DNA of 64,000 bases, taken from positions 5,875,470 through 5,939,469 of the forward strand of contig NZ_CP059557.1 of assembly GCF_022828475.1 (NCBI RefSeq). The letters are read 5' to 3'. The notes under the pieces were generated by a model, which was given only the letters and a program-made list of their open reading frames with translations, ran no database searches and was not told the DNA's origin. Made by a program: the position numbers and the translations under genes. This DNA is from Saccharopolyspora gloriosae (GTDB taxonomy: Bacteria > Actinomycetota > Actinomycetes > Mycobacteriales > Pseudonocardiaceae). Below, one piece after another: positions 1-8,041 of the stretch (within the stretch, counting starts at the first letter, position 1; each line of letters starts with the position of its first letter).

Positions 1-19
1 GGAGCAGGTCGAGCGTGTC

Positions 20-364
20 GTGGCGATCGCGATGGATCTGGCCAGGGAAGGCGACACCGAGCAGCTGATCGAGTTCGTCGGGCACGGGCTGCCCGTCAAC
101 GTGACCGACTCGGACGCGAACACGCTGCTGATGCTCGCCGCGTACCACGGTCACGCGGCGACGGTCCGCGCGCTGCTCGACCACGGCGCCGATCCTGACC
201 TGCGCAACGCGCGCGACCAGTCCCCCATCGCGGGTGCGCTGTTCAAGGGCGCCGACGACGTGGTGGCGGTGCTGCTCGCGGCGGGTGCGGACCTGGACGC
301 AGGCGTTCCGACGGCCCGCGACGCCGCGAAGATGTTCGGCCGGGAACACCTCCTGGCGGGCTGA
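20..364 (+). CDS. Ankyrin-repeat protein (possibly 5'-truncated by window edge)
   Basis: A 114-residue product from a GTG at 20; an in-frame ATG at 32 is an alternative. The frame stays open to the left edge, so the true start may lie outside the window. Two ankyrin repeats are visible. The first, near residues 33-66, carries the LLMLAAYHGH helix and the ALLDHGADPDLRN turn; the second, near 67-100, carries VVAVLLAAGADLDAG. Ankyrin repeats act as protein-binding scaffolds, and no enzymatic domain is present. Nothing in the window identifies a partner. It ends 153 bases before the convergent AhpD-like gene. Confidence 0.8.
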   Translation: MAIAMDLAREGDTEQLIEFVGHGLPVNVTDSDANTLLMLAAYHGHAATVRALLDHGADPDLRNARDQSPIAGALFKGADDVVAVLLAAGADLDAGVPTARDAAKMFGREHLLAG

Positions 365-516
365 CCGGAGAAGTGGCTCCACTTCCTCCGACGTCACCCT
401 GCTACGCGGCGGAGAGCAACATGAGCTCCTGCCGGATCACCACGTTCTCCCGCTCGGCGGGCTCCTGCGCCGGTTGATGAGACGACCGGAATCGGTCCGG
501 CCGCCTCGCCTCCGCT

Positions 517-984
517 TCACTCCGCGACGCTGCGGCGCCGGACCGGGTGCTGGGACAGGATGGACACGCGGTTGAACGCGTTGATGGTGATGGCCGCCCA
601 GATCACCAGGGACACCTCTTCGTCGGTGAGGGCTTCCCGTGCTCGCGCGTAGGCGGCGTCGTCGGGGTGCCGACCGGCGACCAGCGTGACCGCTTCGGTC
701 AGCTCCAGGGCCGCGCGCTCGCGCGGACCGAACAGGTCGGTGTCCCGCCAGCCGGGCAGCACGCCCAGCCGCTGAATCGTCTCACCCGCTTCGAGGGCGC
801 GGCGGGTGTGCAGGTCCAGGCAGAACGCACACCCGTTGAGCTGCGAGGCGCGGATGTTGACCAGCTCCAGCAGCACCCGCTCCACGCCGATCTCGCGAGC
901 TTGAGCGGTGACCTCCGCCGCGGTCGCGTTCAGCGCCTTGAACACCGTCGGAGTCCGCTTGTCGAGGAAAACCCGATCGGACAT
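517..984 (-). CDS. AhpD-like carboxymuconolactone decarboxylase-family protein
   Basis: A 155-residue, all-helical protein of the CMD/AhpD family. The thiol motif Cys-Ala-Phe-Cys lies near residues 52-55 and is followed by a conserved His (about 59), the CxxC...H signature of alkylhydroperoxidase AhpD-type peroxidases. Such proteins reduce organic peroxides in the cytoplasm using thiol electron donors. It is the last gene of a six-gene minus-strand operon with a MarR regulator, pirin, a flavin oxidoreductase and an FMN reductase. Only 3 bases separate it from the acetyltransferase gene upstream. The exact substrate cannot be told from sequence. Confidence 0.88.
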   Translation of the reverse strand: MSDRVFLDKRTPTVFKALNATAAEVTAQAREIGVERVLLELVNIRASQLNGCAFCLDLHTRRALEAGETIQRLGVLPGWRDTDLFGPRERAALELTEAVTLVAGRHPDDAAYARAREALTDEEVSLVIWAAITINAFNRVSILSQHPVRRRSVAE

Positions 985-987
985 CGT

Positions 988-1323
988 TCACCCCGTCCGT
1001 TCGCGTACCGCGGCGAGCTCGTCCGGCGTGGCCTTGTCCACGAGCTCGTCGACCTCGTGGTGGCTCTTGAGGTACTTCACCACGAACGGGCACACCGGCA
1101 CGATGCGCAGACCCGCATCAGCGGTCTCGGCCAATGCGCGGCCGACGAGCGTGCCGGCGAGCCCGCGACCGCCGAAGTCCGCACCGATCTCGGTGTGGAA
1201 GAAGATGCGTTTCCCGTTGCGGTCGAGGTATTCGGCGAATCCCGCCTGCGTGCCGTCAACGGTGATCTCGTAGCGGTCCCGGTCGGTCGACCGGGCGACC
1301 GCCACCTCGGATTCGTCAGACAT
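988..1323 (-). CDS. Small GNAT-fold N-acetyltransferase (YjdJ/COG2388 type)
   Basis: A 111-residue protein. It shows the minimal acetyl-CoA-binding core of the small YjdJ-like GNAT proteins: a central segment with FFHTEIGADFGGRGLAGTLV, in which the G-rich turn binds the CoA pyrophosphate, and a C-terminal VPVCPFVVKYLKSH segment typical of this subfamily. These are much shorter than classical GNATs and their substrates are mostly unknown. It is fifth in the redox operon, 8 bases after the FMN reductase gene and 3 before the AhpD gene, so it is probably co-transcribed. Confidence 0.85.
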   Translation of the reverse strand: MSDESEVAVARSTDRDRYEITVDGTQAGFAEYLDRNGKRIFFHTEIGADFGGRGLAGTLVGRALAETADAGLRIVPVCPFVVKYLKSHHEVDELVDKATPDELAAVRERTG

Positions 1324-1331
1324 GGCTTCCT

Positions 1332-1931
1332 TCAGCGCGTCGCGGTTTCTCGGATGAGTTGTTCGAACGGAACCGGGTCGGTGAACGGATCCGCCTTCGT
1401 CGCCGCCGGTTGACCTCGCACGACTGCGGCGAGTTCACCCGCGGCGCGGGTGATGCGCCGGTTGAGTTCGGTGTCGCCGCCCCAGTCACCGCTGGCGGCG
1501 TAGACGGCGGTGGGCACCACGCGTGCCCGCAGGTAGGCCAGCAGTGGCCGCAGCGCGTGCTCGAGGACCAGCGAATGCCGCTCCGTGCCACCGGTCGCGG
1601 CGAGCAGCACCGGTTTGTCCTGCACCGAATCCGGATCGACGATGTCCATGAAGGACTTGAACAAGCCGCTGTAGGACGCGGTGAACGTGGGACTTACCAG
1701 GATGAGTCCTGCCGCGGTGCCGAGCCGGTCGAGCACCTCCTGCAGGTGCGGGTTGGCGAACCCGGTGAGCAGGTTGTCGGTGATGTCGTGGGCGTAGTCG
1801 CGGAGTTCGACCACCTCGATCGTGGTGTCGTCGCCCAGCTCGTCGCCGGTGGCCGTGGCCAGCCGGTCGGCCAGCATCCGGGTGCTCGACGGCTGCGACA
1901 ACCCGGCGGAGATGACGAGAACGTGCGTCAT
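1332..1931 (-). CDS. NADPH-dependent FMN reductase (CE1759-type)
   Basis: A 199-residue flavodoxin-fold protein. The N-terminal strand VLVISAGLSQPSSTRMLADR binds the FMN phosphate, and a second loop, VSPTFTASYSGLFKSFMDI, lines the flavin. The ATG overlaps the stop of the upstream oxidoreductase gene as ATGA at 1928-1931, so the two are translationally coupled. The pairing matches the known CE1758/CE1759 arrangement, in which the reductase supplies FMNH2 to a luciferase-like monooxygenase. A longer open frame extends upstream, but it is only the shadow of the neighbouring gene. Confidence 0.9.
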   Translation of the reverse strand: MTHVLVISAGLSQPSSTRMLADRLATATGDELGDDTTIEVVELRDYAHDITDNLLTGFANPHLQEVLDRLGTAAGLILVSPTFTASYSGLFKSFMDIVDPDSVQDKPVLLAATGGTERHSLVLEHALRPLLAYLRARVVPTAVYAASGDWGGDTELNRRITRAAGELAAVVRGQPAATKADPFTDPVPFEQLIRETATR

Positions 1932-3010
1932 GCCGTTGCCTCCTTCTGCCGAACCAGGGACTCGTGGGTGGGCGCGTCGGGCACGTGCTCCGGCTTCCGC
2001 GCCTCGAATTCCTTGCGCAGCACCGGGATGACCTCTTCGCCGAGCAGGTCGAGCTGTTCGAGCACTGTCTTGAGCGGCAGGCCCGCGTGGTCGATCAGGA
2101 AGAGCTGGCGCTGGTAATCGCCGACGTACTCCCGGAAACCGAGCGTCCTGTCGATGACCTGCTGCGGACTGCCGACCGTCAGCGGGGTCTGGGCCATGAA
2201 GTCCTCCAGCGACGGACCACCGCCGTAGACCGGCGCGTCGTTGAAGTACGGGCGGAATTCCTTGACCGCGTCCTGGGAGTTGCGGCGGATGAACGTCTGC
2301 CCTCCCAGTCCGACGATGGCCTGGTCGGCCTTGCCGTGACCGTAGTGCTCGAACCGATTCCGGTACAGCTCGACCATGCGCCGGGTGTGCTCGGCGGGCC
2401 AGAAGATGTGGTTGTGGAAGAAGCCGTCGCCGTAGTAGGCGGCCTGCTCGGCGATCTCCGGGCTGCGGATCGAGCCGTGCCAGACGAACGGCGCCACCCC
2501 GTCCAGCGGCCGCGGGGTGGAGGTGAAGCCCTGCAGCGGCGTGCGGAACCTGCCCTCCCAGTCCACGACGTCCTCGCGCCACAACCGGTGCAGCAGGCGG
2601 TAGTTCTCGATCGCCAGCGGGATCCCTTGACGGATGTCATGGCCGAACCACGGGTACACCGGCCCCTGGTTACCGCGTCCCAGCACCAGATCCACCCGGC
2701 CGTCGGCGAGGTGCTGCAGCATCGCGTAATCCTCGGCGATCTTGACCGGGTCGTTGGTGGTGATCAGCGTCGTCGACGTGGACAGGATCAGCCGCTCGGT
2801 CTGCGCCGCGATGTAACCGAGCATCGTCGTCGGCGAGGACGGCACGAACGGCGGGTTGTGGTGCTCACCGGTGGCGAACACGTCCATGCCCACTTCTTCG
2901 GCCTTGCGCGCGATGGCCACCGTCGCCTTGATCCGCTCACCTTCGGTGGGCGTGCGACCGGTCGTCGGGTCGGGCGTGACGTCCCCGACGGTGAAAACCC
3001 CGAACTGCAT
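1928..3010 (-). CDS. LLM-class FMN-dependent monooxygenase (CE1758-type)
   Basis: A 360-residue luciferase-like TIM-barrel protein. Family features are visible: the start MQFGVFTVGDV, the segment FATGEHHNPPF around residue 45, the flavin-loop LVLGRGNQGP near 107, and a C-terminal LPLKTVLEQLDLLGEEVIP region. It probably oxygenates an unidentified substrate with FMNH2 made by the coupled reductase. The ATG at 3010 is chosen because AGGGG lies 8 bases upstream; a GTG at 3019 is an in-frame alternative. It is third in the MarR-headed operon, after a 115-base gap that holds a possible second regulator box. Confidence 0.9.
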   Translation of the reverse strand: MQFGVFTVGDVTPDPTTGRTPTEGERIKATVAIARKAEEVGMDVFATGEHHNPPFVPSSPTTMLGYIAAQTERLILSTSTTLITTNDPVKIAEDYAMLQHLADGRVDLVLGRGNQGPVYPWFGHDIRQGIPLAIENYRLLHRLWREDVVDWEGRFRTPLQGFTSTPRPLDGVAPFVWHGSIRSPEIAEQAAYYGDGFFHNHIFWPAEHTRRMVELYRNRFEHYGHGKADQAIVGLGGQTFIRRNSQDAVKEFRPYFNDAPVYGGGPSLEDFMAQTPLTVGSPQQVIDRTLGFREYVGDYQRQLFLIDHAGLPLKTVLEQLDLLGEEVIPVLRKEFEARKPEHVPDAPTHESLVRQKEATA

Positions 3011-3033
3011 CCTGACCACCCCTGACGTATTGC

Positions 3034-3045
3034 TTCAGATTTGAA
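3034..3045. promoter_or_regulatory. Possible secondary MarR-type box upstream of the LLM gene
   Basis: TTCAGATTTGAA is an imperfect inverted repeat of TTCA and TGAA half-sites. It resembles the core of the perfect operator in front of marR, but the spacer is one base shorter. It lies in the gap between the pirin and monooxygenase genes, just upstream of the latter's start. Weak evidence on its own. Confidence 0.3.
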
Positions 3046-3125
3046 CTACCACCGGCAACGAAGGCCCCCTGGCACCTATTCCCGACAGTTCGAGGAAGGT
3101 GGCGCACCGCACAGCAGCGCACTGG

Positions 3126-4130
3126 TCAGGGTCGCGAGTGGTAGCGCCCCTTGGCCTTCAGCCGCGCGTTGGGCAGCGTCGGCGCGGGCAACGTGAGCCC
3201 GTCGTAGCCGTGCACCGGGCCGAATCGGCGGTCGGTGAGATCGCTGTCGCGCTCACGTTCCCAGGCGGCGCGGGCGTCGACGATGTCCTCGTGGCTGCGG
3301 CCGACGAAGTTCCACCACATCACCAGGTCCTCGGTGAACGGCTCCCCGCCCAGCAACAGCGCCCGGCTCGCCACCTCCGCGTTCAGCCCCACCTCGCCGC
3401 GGCCGCGACCGAGGTACAGCATCGCTCCCACCGGAATGGCGACGCCCTCGACGGTCAGTCCGGGCGACAAGGCGAGGATCGCGTGCTCGAACTCCGGCTC
3501 CAGCACGACATCCAGCCGCCCGCCCGCGGAGATCTCCAGGCTCGCGCCGACCAGCGGCGTGTACGTCGTGGCCGGCGAGATCGCACCGTCGACCTCCCCG
3601 GCCAGGACGGTGATGGCGCCTTCCCGGAGTTCGTGCCTCGGCAGCGACGAGTGGAATTCGAACGCCGGTGAGATCTGCCGAGACCGCTCTGGAAGGGCCA
3701 CCCACAGCTGCGCCCCGTACAGGCGCGAGGAGTGATCCGGCGGGGACTGCTCGGAATGCGCGATGCCGTGCCCGGAGGTCATCAGCGAAAGATCCCCGGG
3801 ACGCACGAGCCTGCGGCTGCCCACGCTGTCCTGGTGCCGGACCTCGCCCTCGACCAGCCAGGTCACCGTCTGCAGCCCGATGTGCGGATGCGGCGGAACC
3901 TGCATCCCCGGCTGCCCGGCGATATCGCTCGGGCCGTACGAGTCGGCGAAGCACCAGGCCCCGACCATCCGCCTGCCGCGGTTGGGCAGTGCGCGCCGCA
4001 CCCGCATCGCCCGCGGCCCGCCCAGCGGCACGTCGCGCGGATGCAGCAGCTCGACGTCGGGCTCGGCGGCGACGGCGGTGTCCGCCGAGCACACCGTCTG
4101 CTCGGCCGGATCGTTCTCGATGTTGCTCAT
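3126..4130 (-). CDS. Pirin-family cupin protein
   Basis: A 334-residue bicupin. The pirin N-domain metal motif is clear: PPHPHIGLQTVTWLVEG near residues 80-96, then the SGHGIAHSEQ segment near 119-128, which together hold the three His and one Glu that bind iron or another metal. A pirin C-terminal domain follows (EPFTEDLVMWWNFVGRS). Some pirins are quercetin dioxygenases, others redox-sensing cofactors; the sequence does not decide. Its ATG overlaps the marR stop (ATGA, 4127-4130), so regulator and pirin are translated together. Confidence 0.92.
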   Translation of the reverse strand: MSNIENDPAEQTVCSADTAVAAEPDVELLHPRDVPLGGPRAMRVRRALPNRGRRMVGAWCFADSYGPSDIAGQPGMQVPPHPHIGLQTVTWLVEGEVRHQDSVGSRRLVRPGDLSLMTSGHGIAHSEQSPPDHSSRLYGAQLWVALPERSRQISPAFEFHSSLPRHELREGAITVLAGEVDGAISPATTYTPLVGASLEISAGGRLDVVLEPEFEHAILALSPGLTVEGVAIPVGAMLYLGRGRGEVGLNAEVASRALLLGGEPFTEDLVMWWNFVGRSHEDIVDARAAWERERDSDLTDRRFGPVHGYDGLTLPAPTLPNARLKAKGRYHSRP

Positions 4131-4636
4131 CGGTCGCTCCTGTCCGGTTCCACGGCGGCACCGGATTCGGCGTCCGCCTGCCCTGGTGCGGCGTGCAGGC
4201 GGTCTTGCAGACGAGTGAACACGCGAGCGAGCACGTGCAGCTCTTCCTCGTCCAGATCATCGGTGAACAACCGCTGCACGGTGTCGATGTGAGGGGGGTC
4301 CGCCGCGCGCAGCGCTTCGAGCCCGGTCGCGGTCAGCACCGCGTGATGAACGCGCCTGTCCTCCGGCGACACCTGCCGCAGCACCCAGCCGCGCCGCTCC
4401 ATCACCTTGATCTGATAGGTCAAGCGGCTCGGCGAGAACACCATGCGCGTGGCCAGTTCCCCCATCCGCAGCCGGTGCGCCGGGCTCTCCGACAGGATGA
4501 GCAGGACGTTGTAGTCCATCAGGCTCATCCCGGCGGACGCTCGCAGGTCCTCGTCGAGCCGCGTCTCCAGCAGCAAGCTCGCCTCGATGTACGGGCGCCA
4601 CGCTCTCCGCTGCAACGAATCTCGCCAAGCCATCAT
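4127..4636 (-). CDS. MarR-family transcriptional regulator
   Basis: A 169-residue winged-helix protein. It contains the MarR DNA-binding core: a recognition helix FSPSRLTYQIKVMERRGWVLR near residues 71-91 and a wing with SPEDRRVHHAVLTATG. The frame is open further upstream, but those codons run through a perfect palindromic operator. I therefore start at the ATG pair 4636/4633, just downstream of it; ATGs at 4648 and 4657 are possible. As the first gene of the six-gene redox operon it probably represses its own operon and is released by an electrophile, quinone or oxidant. Confidence 0.9.
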   Translation of the reverse strand: MMAWRDSLQRRAWRPYIEASLLLETRLDEDLRASAGMSLMDYNVLLILSESPAHRLRMGELATRMVFSPSRLTYQIKVMERRGWVLRQVSPEDRRVHHAVLTATGLEALRAADPPHIDTVQRLFTDDLDEEELHVLARVFTRLQDRLHAAPGQADAESGAAVEPDRSDR

Positions 4637-4654
4637 GCTGACGAGCATATCCAA

Positions 4655-4673
4655 CATTTCAAAAGTTGAAATG
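4655..4673. promoter_or_regulatory. MarR operator palindrome
   Basis: CATTTCAAAAGTTGAAATG is a perfect 8-bp inverted repeat around a 3-bp centre. It has the size and the TTGAA/TTCAA half-sites seen in MarR-family operators. It sits 19 bases before the regulator start, where a repressor would block the promoter of the whole operon. Confidence 0.75.
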
Positions 4674-4706
4674 CTTCCGGGCCGGCGACCACCACCGCCC
4701 GGACCG

Positions 4707-7151
4707 TCAGTCCTGGCGGGTCGCGATGGCCGGAGGTGTTCTGCTGGCACGCCACGACGGCAGGAGGCCGGCCGCTCCGGCGACCACCACGAGTCCGGCG
4801 CAGGCCGCCAGCAGCGCCGGGACCGGTATCGCCAGCGGCGCCTCCGGAACCAGCGCGGTGATCAGCAGCGTGCCCAGCGCGATCCCGTGCGGCACCCCGA
4901 AGACGACACCGAGCAGCCCGTACAGAGCGGACTCACCGACCCGGACGCCCAGCAGCCCGCTGCGGGACAGGCCCACCGCGCGGAGCATGCCGCTCTCCCG
5001 GCCGCGCTCGACGACCGACAGGCTCGCGGTGGTGCCGACGCCGACCAGGGCGACGAACACGGTCAGCGCGATCAGCGCCAACGCGCTGCCGGTGAGCTGC
5101 CCGACCAGGTCGGACTGCTTCGCGCGGAAGTCGTCGAGCACGCTGACCTCCAGCTCCGGCCCGGTGCTCCCGTGCGCGGCGACCGCGGACTGCGCCGCCG
5201 CCAGGTCCCCGCGGGCGGCGTCGAGCACGACGCCGGTCGGAGCCGGGGCGACGCCGAGGGCGTCGAGGTCGGACGGGTGCGCCAGCACCAGCGAGCCGCC
5301 GAGGCTCGACCCGACGACCACCGCCGCGACCCGCACCTCCCGGTCGCCGAGCCGGGCGGAATCGCCCGCGGCGAGCCGGGTCTTGCTCGCTAAGGCGTCC
5401 GACACGACGATCGTGCCGGGTCCCGCGTCCTGCAGGGACCCGTCGGCGGCGGTGCTCCCGGCCGAGCCGGACAGCCGGGTGATCGGCAGGTCCGACACCT
5501 CCAAGGTCGTCGGCCCGCTCGGCACCTCCAGCCGCAGCCGAGGCGCGCGGAACGGGACGACCGAGCGCAACGCGGGATCGGCCGCCAACGTCGCGGGCAG
5601 GTCGGCGGGCAGCACCTCCCCTTCCGGTGCGCGCACCTCGATGTCGGCGGGGTACTGCGCGGCCGAGCTCGCCTCGCTGTAATCGCGCAAGGTGCCTCCG
5701 GCGGTGAGCGCCGCGATGAGCAGCGTCGCGGCCAACGCCACCACCGAGGACACCGACGCCGCGCGACGCGGCATCCCGCCCGCGCTGCGCACCGCCAACG
5801 TCGCGACCGGGCCGAACCGCCGCAGCAACCGGTGCGCACCGGCGAGCACCGAACGTGCCAGCGCCGGCGCGAACGCCAGATATCCGCAGAAGCACGCGGC
5901 GACGGCCAGCACGCCGTACAGCATGAGATCTTCGGTGCTCCCGGCCGGGCGGTAGCGCGACAGCAGCCCACTGGACACGGCGAACACCACCAGCAGCACC
6001 GCCGCGACCAGCAGCGCGGCACCCAGCGCGGTCCGGAGCGCGGTCCTGGCCGCGCGCTCGCTCGCCCGCGTCGTCGACCGCAGCGCTTCCAGCGGGGACA
6101 CCCGTGCCGCGTCCCGGGCCGGGGCCAGCACGGCGAGCACCACCGCGAGCACGACGCCCACCACCACCGAACCCAGCACCAACGGCGAGGGGGTCACCGC
6201 CGAGACCGGCGCGACCAGCGGCACGAGCAGCCCGGCTCCGACGGCCAGCAGCGTCCCGGCACCTCCCGCGAGCAGGCCGGTGAGCGCGCCCTCGGCGACC
6301 AGCGCCCGGCGCAGCCCGCCCCTCGTGGCGCCCAACGCGCGCAGCATCGCGAGGTGCCGGGTGCGCTGCGCGAACACGATCCGGAAGGCGGACACCGCGA
6401 CCATGGTCGACGCGAGCGACGCCACCAGCACGAACGCGCCGAGCACCGCCGAGACCTTGTCGACCGTTTCCATGCTTTCGCTCAACTCGGCCTGTCGCGC
6501 GTTCTCTGCGGACTGCACGGCCAACGTCGTGGGCTGGGCGCTGCGCTGGATCGTGGGCAGGTCGCCGGTGAGATCAACGCGGGCCAGCTCCGCACCGGTG
6601 CGGGCGAGCACTTCCCGGTCCGGGGCGTAGAGCGCGAGCCCGTCCGCGGACGGGGAGTCCACCAGCGCGGTCACGGTGAGCGGCTGCGGTGGGCCACCAT
6701 CCGGGTCCGCGAACTCGACCTCGTCGCCGACGCGCAGGTCGAGCCGTTCGGCGGCGCGGGCGGACGCCGCCACTTCCCCCGGTGAACGCGGATACGCGCC
6801 CTCGTCCACCTGGACCCGGCTCAGCGGCCCCGCTCCGGGATCGGCGGTGAGGTCGACCTCCACGGCTCCGACCAGGCCCGATCCGCTCACCCGGCCGGTC
6901 GATCCGGTCACGCCCGCCAGTCCCTCAGCCCGATCCAGCTCGGCGGGCCCGAACCCGGACGGGGAGCGCACGACCGCCGACGCCGCCTCCGGGATCGACG
7001 TCAGATCATCGGTGATCGTGCGCAGCGCGATGTCCCGGCCGAGCAGCGTGGCGGTGATGAAGAAGGCGGCCACGGCGATCGTGACGCCGCACAGCAGCAG
7101 TCGCACCGGAGCGCGCCGGACGGTGCGCAGGTGCGGGACGACGGCGCTCAT
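4707..7151 (-). CDS. ABC transporter permease with two FtsX-like domains
   Basis: An 814-residue permease with the MacB/LolE-like duplicated layout. A first membrane helix (about 18-40) is followed by an external domain, three helices with the FtsX signature around residues 230-360, two central helices, a second external domain (about 470-670) and a final three-helix FtsX domain (about 690-805). Its start overlaps the stop of the ATPase gene as ATGA at 7148-7151. Such exporters move lipids, peptides or antimicrobials out of the membrane. The divergent histidine kinase/response regulator pair suggests induction by an envelope-active compound, but the substrate is unknown. Confidence 0.9.
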   Translation of the reverse strand: MSAVVPHLRTVRRAPVRLLLCGVTIAVAAFFITATLLGRDIALRTITDDLTSIPEAASAVVRSPSGFGPAELDRAEGLAGVTGSTGRVSGSGLVGAVEVDLTADPGAGPLSRVQVDEGAYPRSPGEVAASARAAERLDLRVGDEVEFADPDGGPPQPLTVTALVDSPSADGLALYAPDREVLARTGAELARVDLTGDLPTIQRSAQPTTLAVQSAENARQAELSESMETVDKVSAVLGAFVLVASLASTMVAVSAFRIVFAQRTRHLAMLRALGATRGGLRRALVAEGALTGLLAGGAGTLLAVGAGLLVPLVAPVSAVTPSPLVLGSVVVGVVLAVVLAVLAPARDAARVSPLEALRSTTRASERAARTALRTALGAALLVAAVLLVVFAVSSGLLSRYRPAGSTEDLMLYGVLAVAACFCGYLAFAPALARSVLAGAHRLLRRFGPVATLAVRSAGGMPRRAASVSSVVALAATLLIAALTAGGTLRDYSEASSAAQYPADIEVRAPEGEVLPADLPATLAADPALRSVVPFRAPRLRLEVPSGPTTLEVSDLPITRLSGSAGSTAADGSLQDAGPGTIVVSDALASKTRLAAGDSARLGDREVRVAAVVVGSSLGGSLVLAHPSDLDALGVAPAPTGVVLDAARGDLAAAQSAVAAHGSTGPELEVSVLDDFRAKQSDLVGQLTGSALALIALTVFVALVGVGTTASLSVVERGRESGMLRAVGLSRSGLLGVRVGESALYGLLGVVFGVPHGIALGTLLITALVPEAPLAIPVPALLAACAGLVVVAGAAGLLPSWRASRTPPAIATRQD

Positions 7152-7921
7152 CGGATCTCCCCCAGCAGCCGCATGGCCTCCGCGATCCGCGCGGGGTCCG
7201 GCTTGGCGAGCGTGTCGACGAGCCGCCCGTCCGCGACCAGCACGACACCGTCGGCGTACGAAGCCGCCACCGGGTCGTGGGTGACCATCACGACGGTCTG
7301 CCCGAGTTCGCGCACCGACGTCCGCAGCAGGTCCAGGATCTCGCCGCTCGACCGCGTGTCCAGGTTCCCGGTGGGTTCGTCGGCGAAGATCACCTCAGGC
7401 CGGGTGAGCAGCGCCCGGCCCAACGCCACCCGTTGCTGCTGCCCGCCGGACATCTCCGCGGGACGGTGCCCCAACCGGCCCGACAGCCCCAGCCGTTCGG
7501 CGAGCTCGCGGACCGCGCCGCGTTCCGGCCTGCGCCCGGCGAGCTGCACCGGCAGCACGATGTTCTCCTCCGCGGTGAGCTCGGGAAGCAGGTTGTACTG
7601 CTGGAAGACGAACCCGATCCGTTCCCGCCGGATTCGGGTGAGCTCGTCGTCGCCCAACGTGGCCAGGTCGACGCCACCGATCAGCGCGCTCCCGCCGGTC
7701 GGGGTGTCCAGGCCCGCCGCGCACTGCAGCAACGTCGACTTCCCGGAGCCCGACGGCCCCATCACCGCGGTGAAGCTCCTGGCGGGGAACCGGACGGACA
7801 GCCCGTCCAGCGCGCGGACCTCCGCAGGGCCGGTGCCGTAGGTCTTGACGAGGTCGACCGCTTCGACGGCGTAGGACGCGCCGGGACGCGCGGCGTCGGC
7901 GGGTCGGCTGTGTTGGTTCAT
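7148..7921 (-). CDS. ABC transporter ATP-binding protein (MacB/LolD family)
   Basis: A 257-residue ATPase with every ABC motif: Walker [10 protein letters not shown] (about residue 56), the Q-loop in FVFQQYNLLPELT, signature MSGGQQQRVALGRAL, Walker [13 protein letters not shown] and switch His VMVTHD. The ATG at 7921 follows an AGGG element. Although the frame remains open upstream, that part is antisense to the histidine kinase gene. It pairs with the FtsX-type permease through a 4-base overlap. Confidence 0.93.
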   Translation of the reverse strand: MNQHSRPADAARPGASYAVEAVDLVKTYGTGPAEVRALDGLSVRFPARSFTAVMGPSGSGKSTLLQCAAGLDTPTGGSALIGGVDLATLGDDELTRIRRERIGFVFQQYNLLPELTAEENIVLPVQLAGRRPERGAVRELAERLGLSGRLGHRPAEMSGGQQQRVALGRALLTRPEVIFADEPTGNLDTRSSGEILDLLRTSVRELGQTVVMVTHDPVAASYADGVVLVADGRLVDTLAKPDPARIAEAMRLLGEIR

Positions 7922-8041
7922 GTCCCGGACCCTGCCGAGTCGCGGGTGCGGTCCACCTCCGTCCGCCGACCGGTTCGCCTGCGGAGAACTCTGCCTTTCG
8001 GCTGATCCCGGCGGCTGACCCCGCTTGTCTAGGGTCGGCGC

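Noticed and set aside
1359-2117. Long plus-strand open frames antisense to the redox operon
   Set aside because: Shadow frames of high-GC coding sequence. The minus strand has recognisable domains, start signals and ATGA overlaps.
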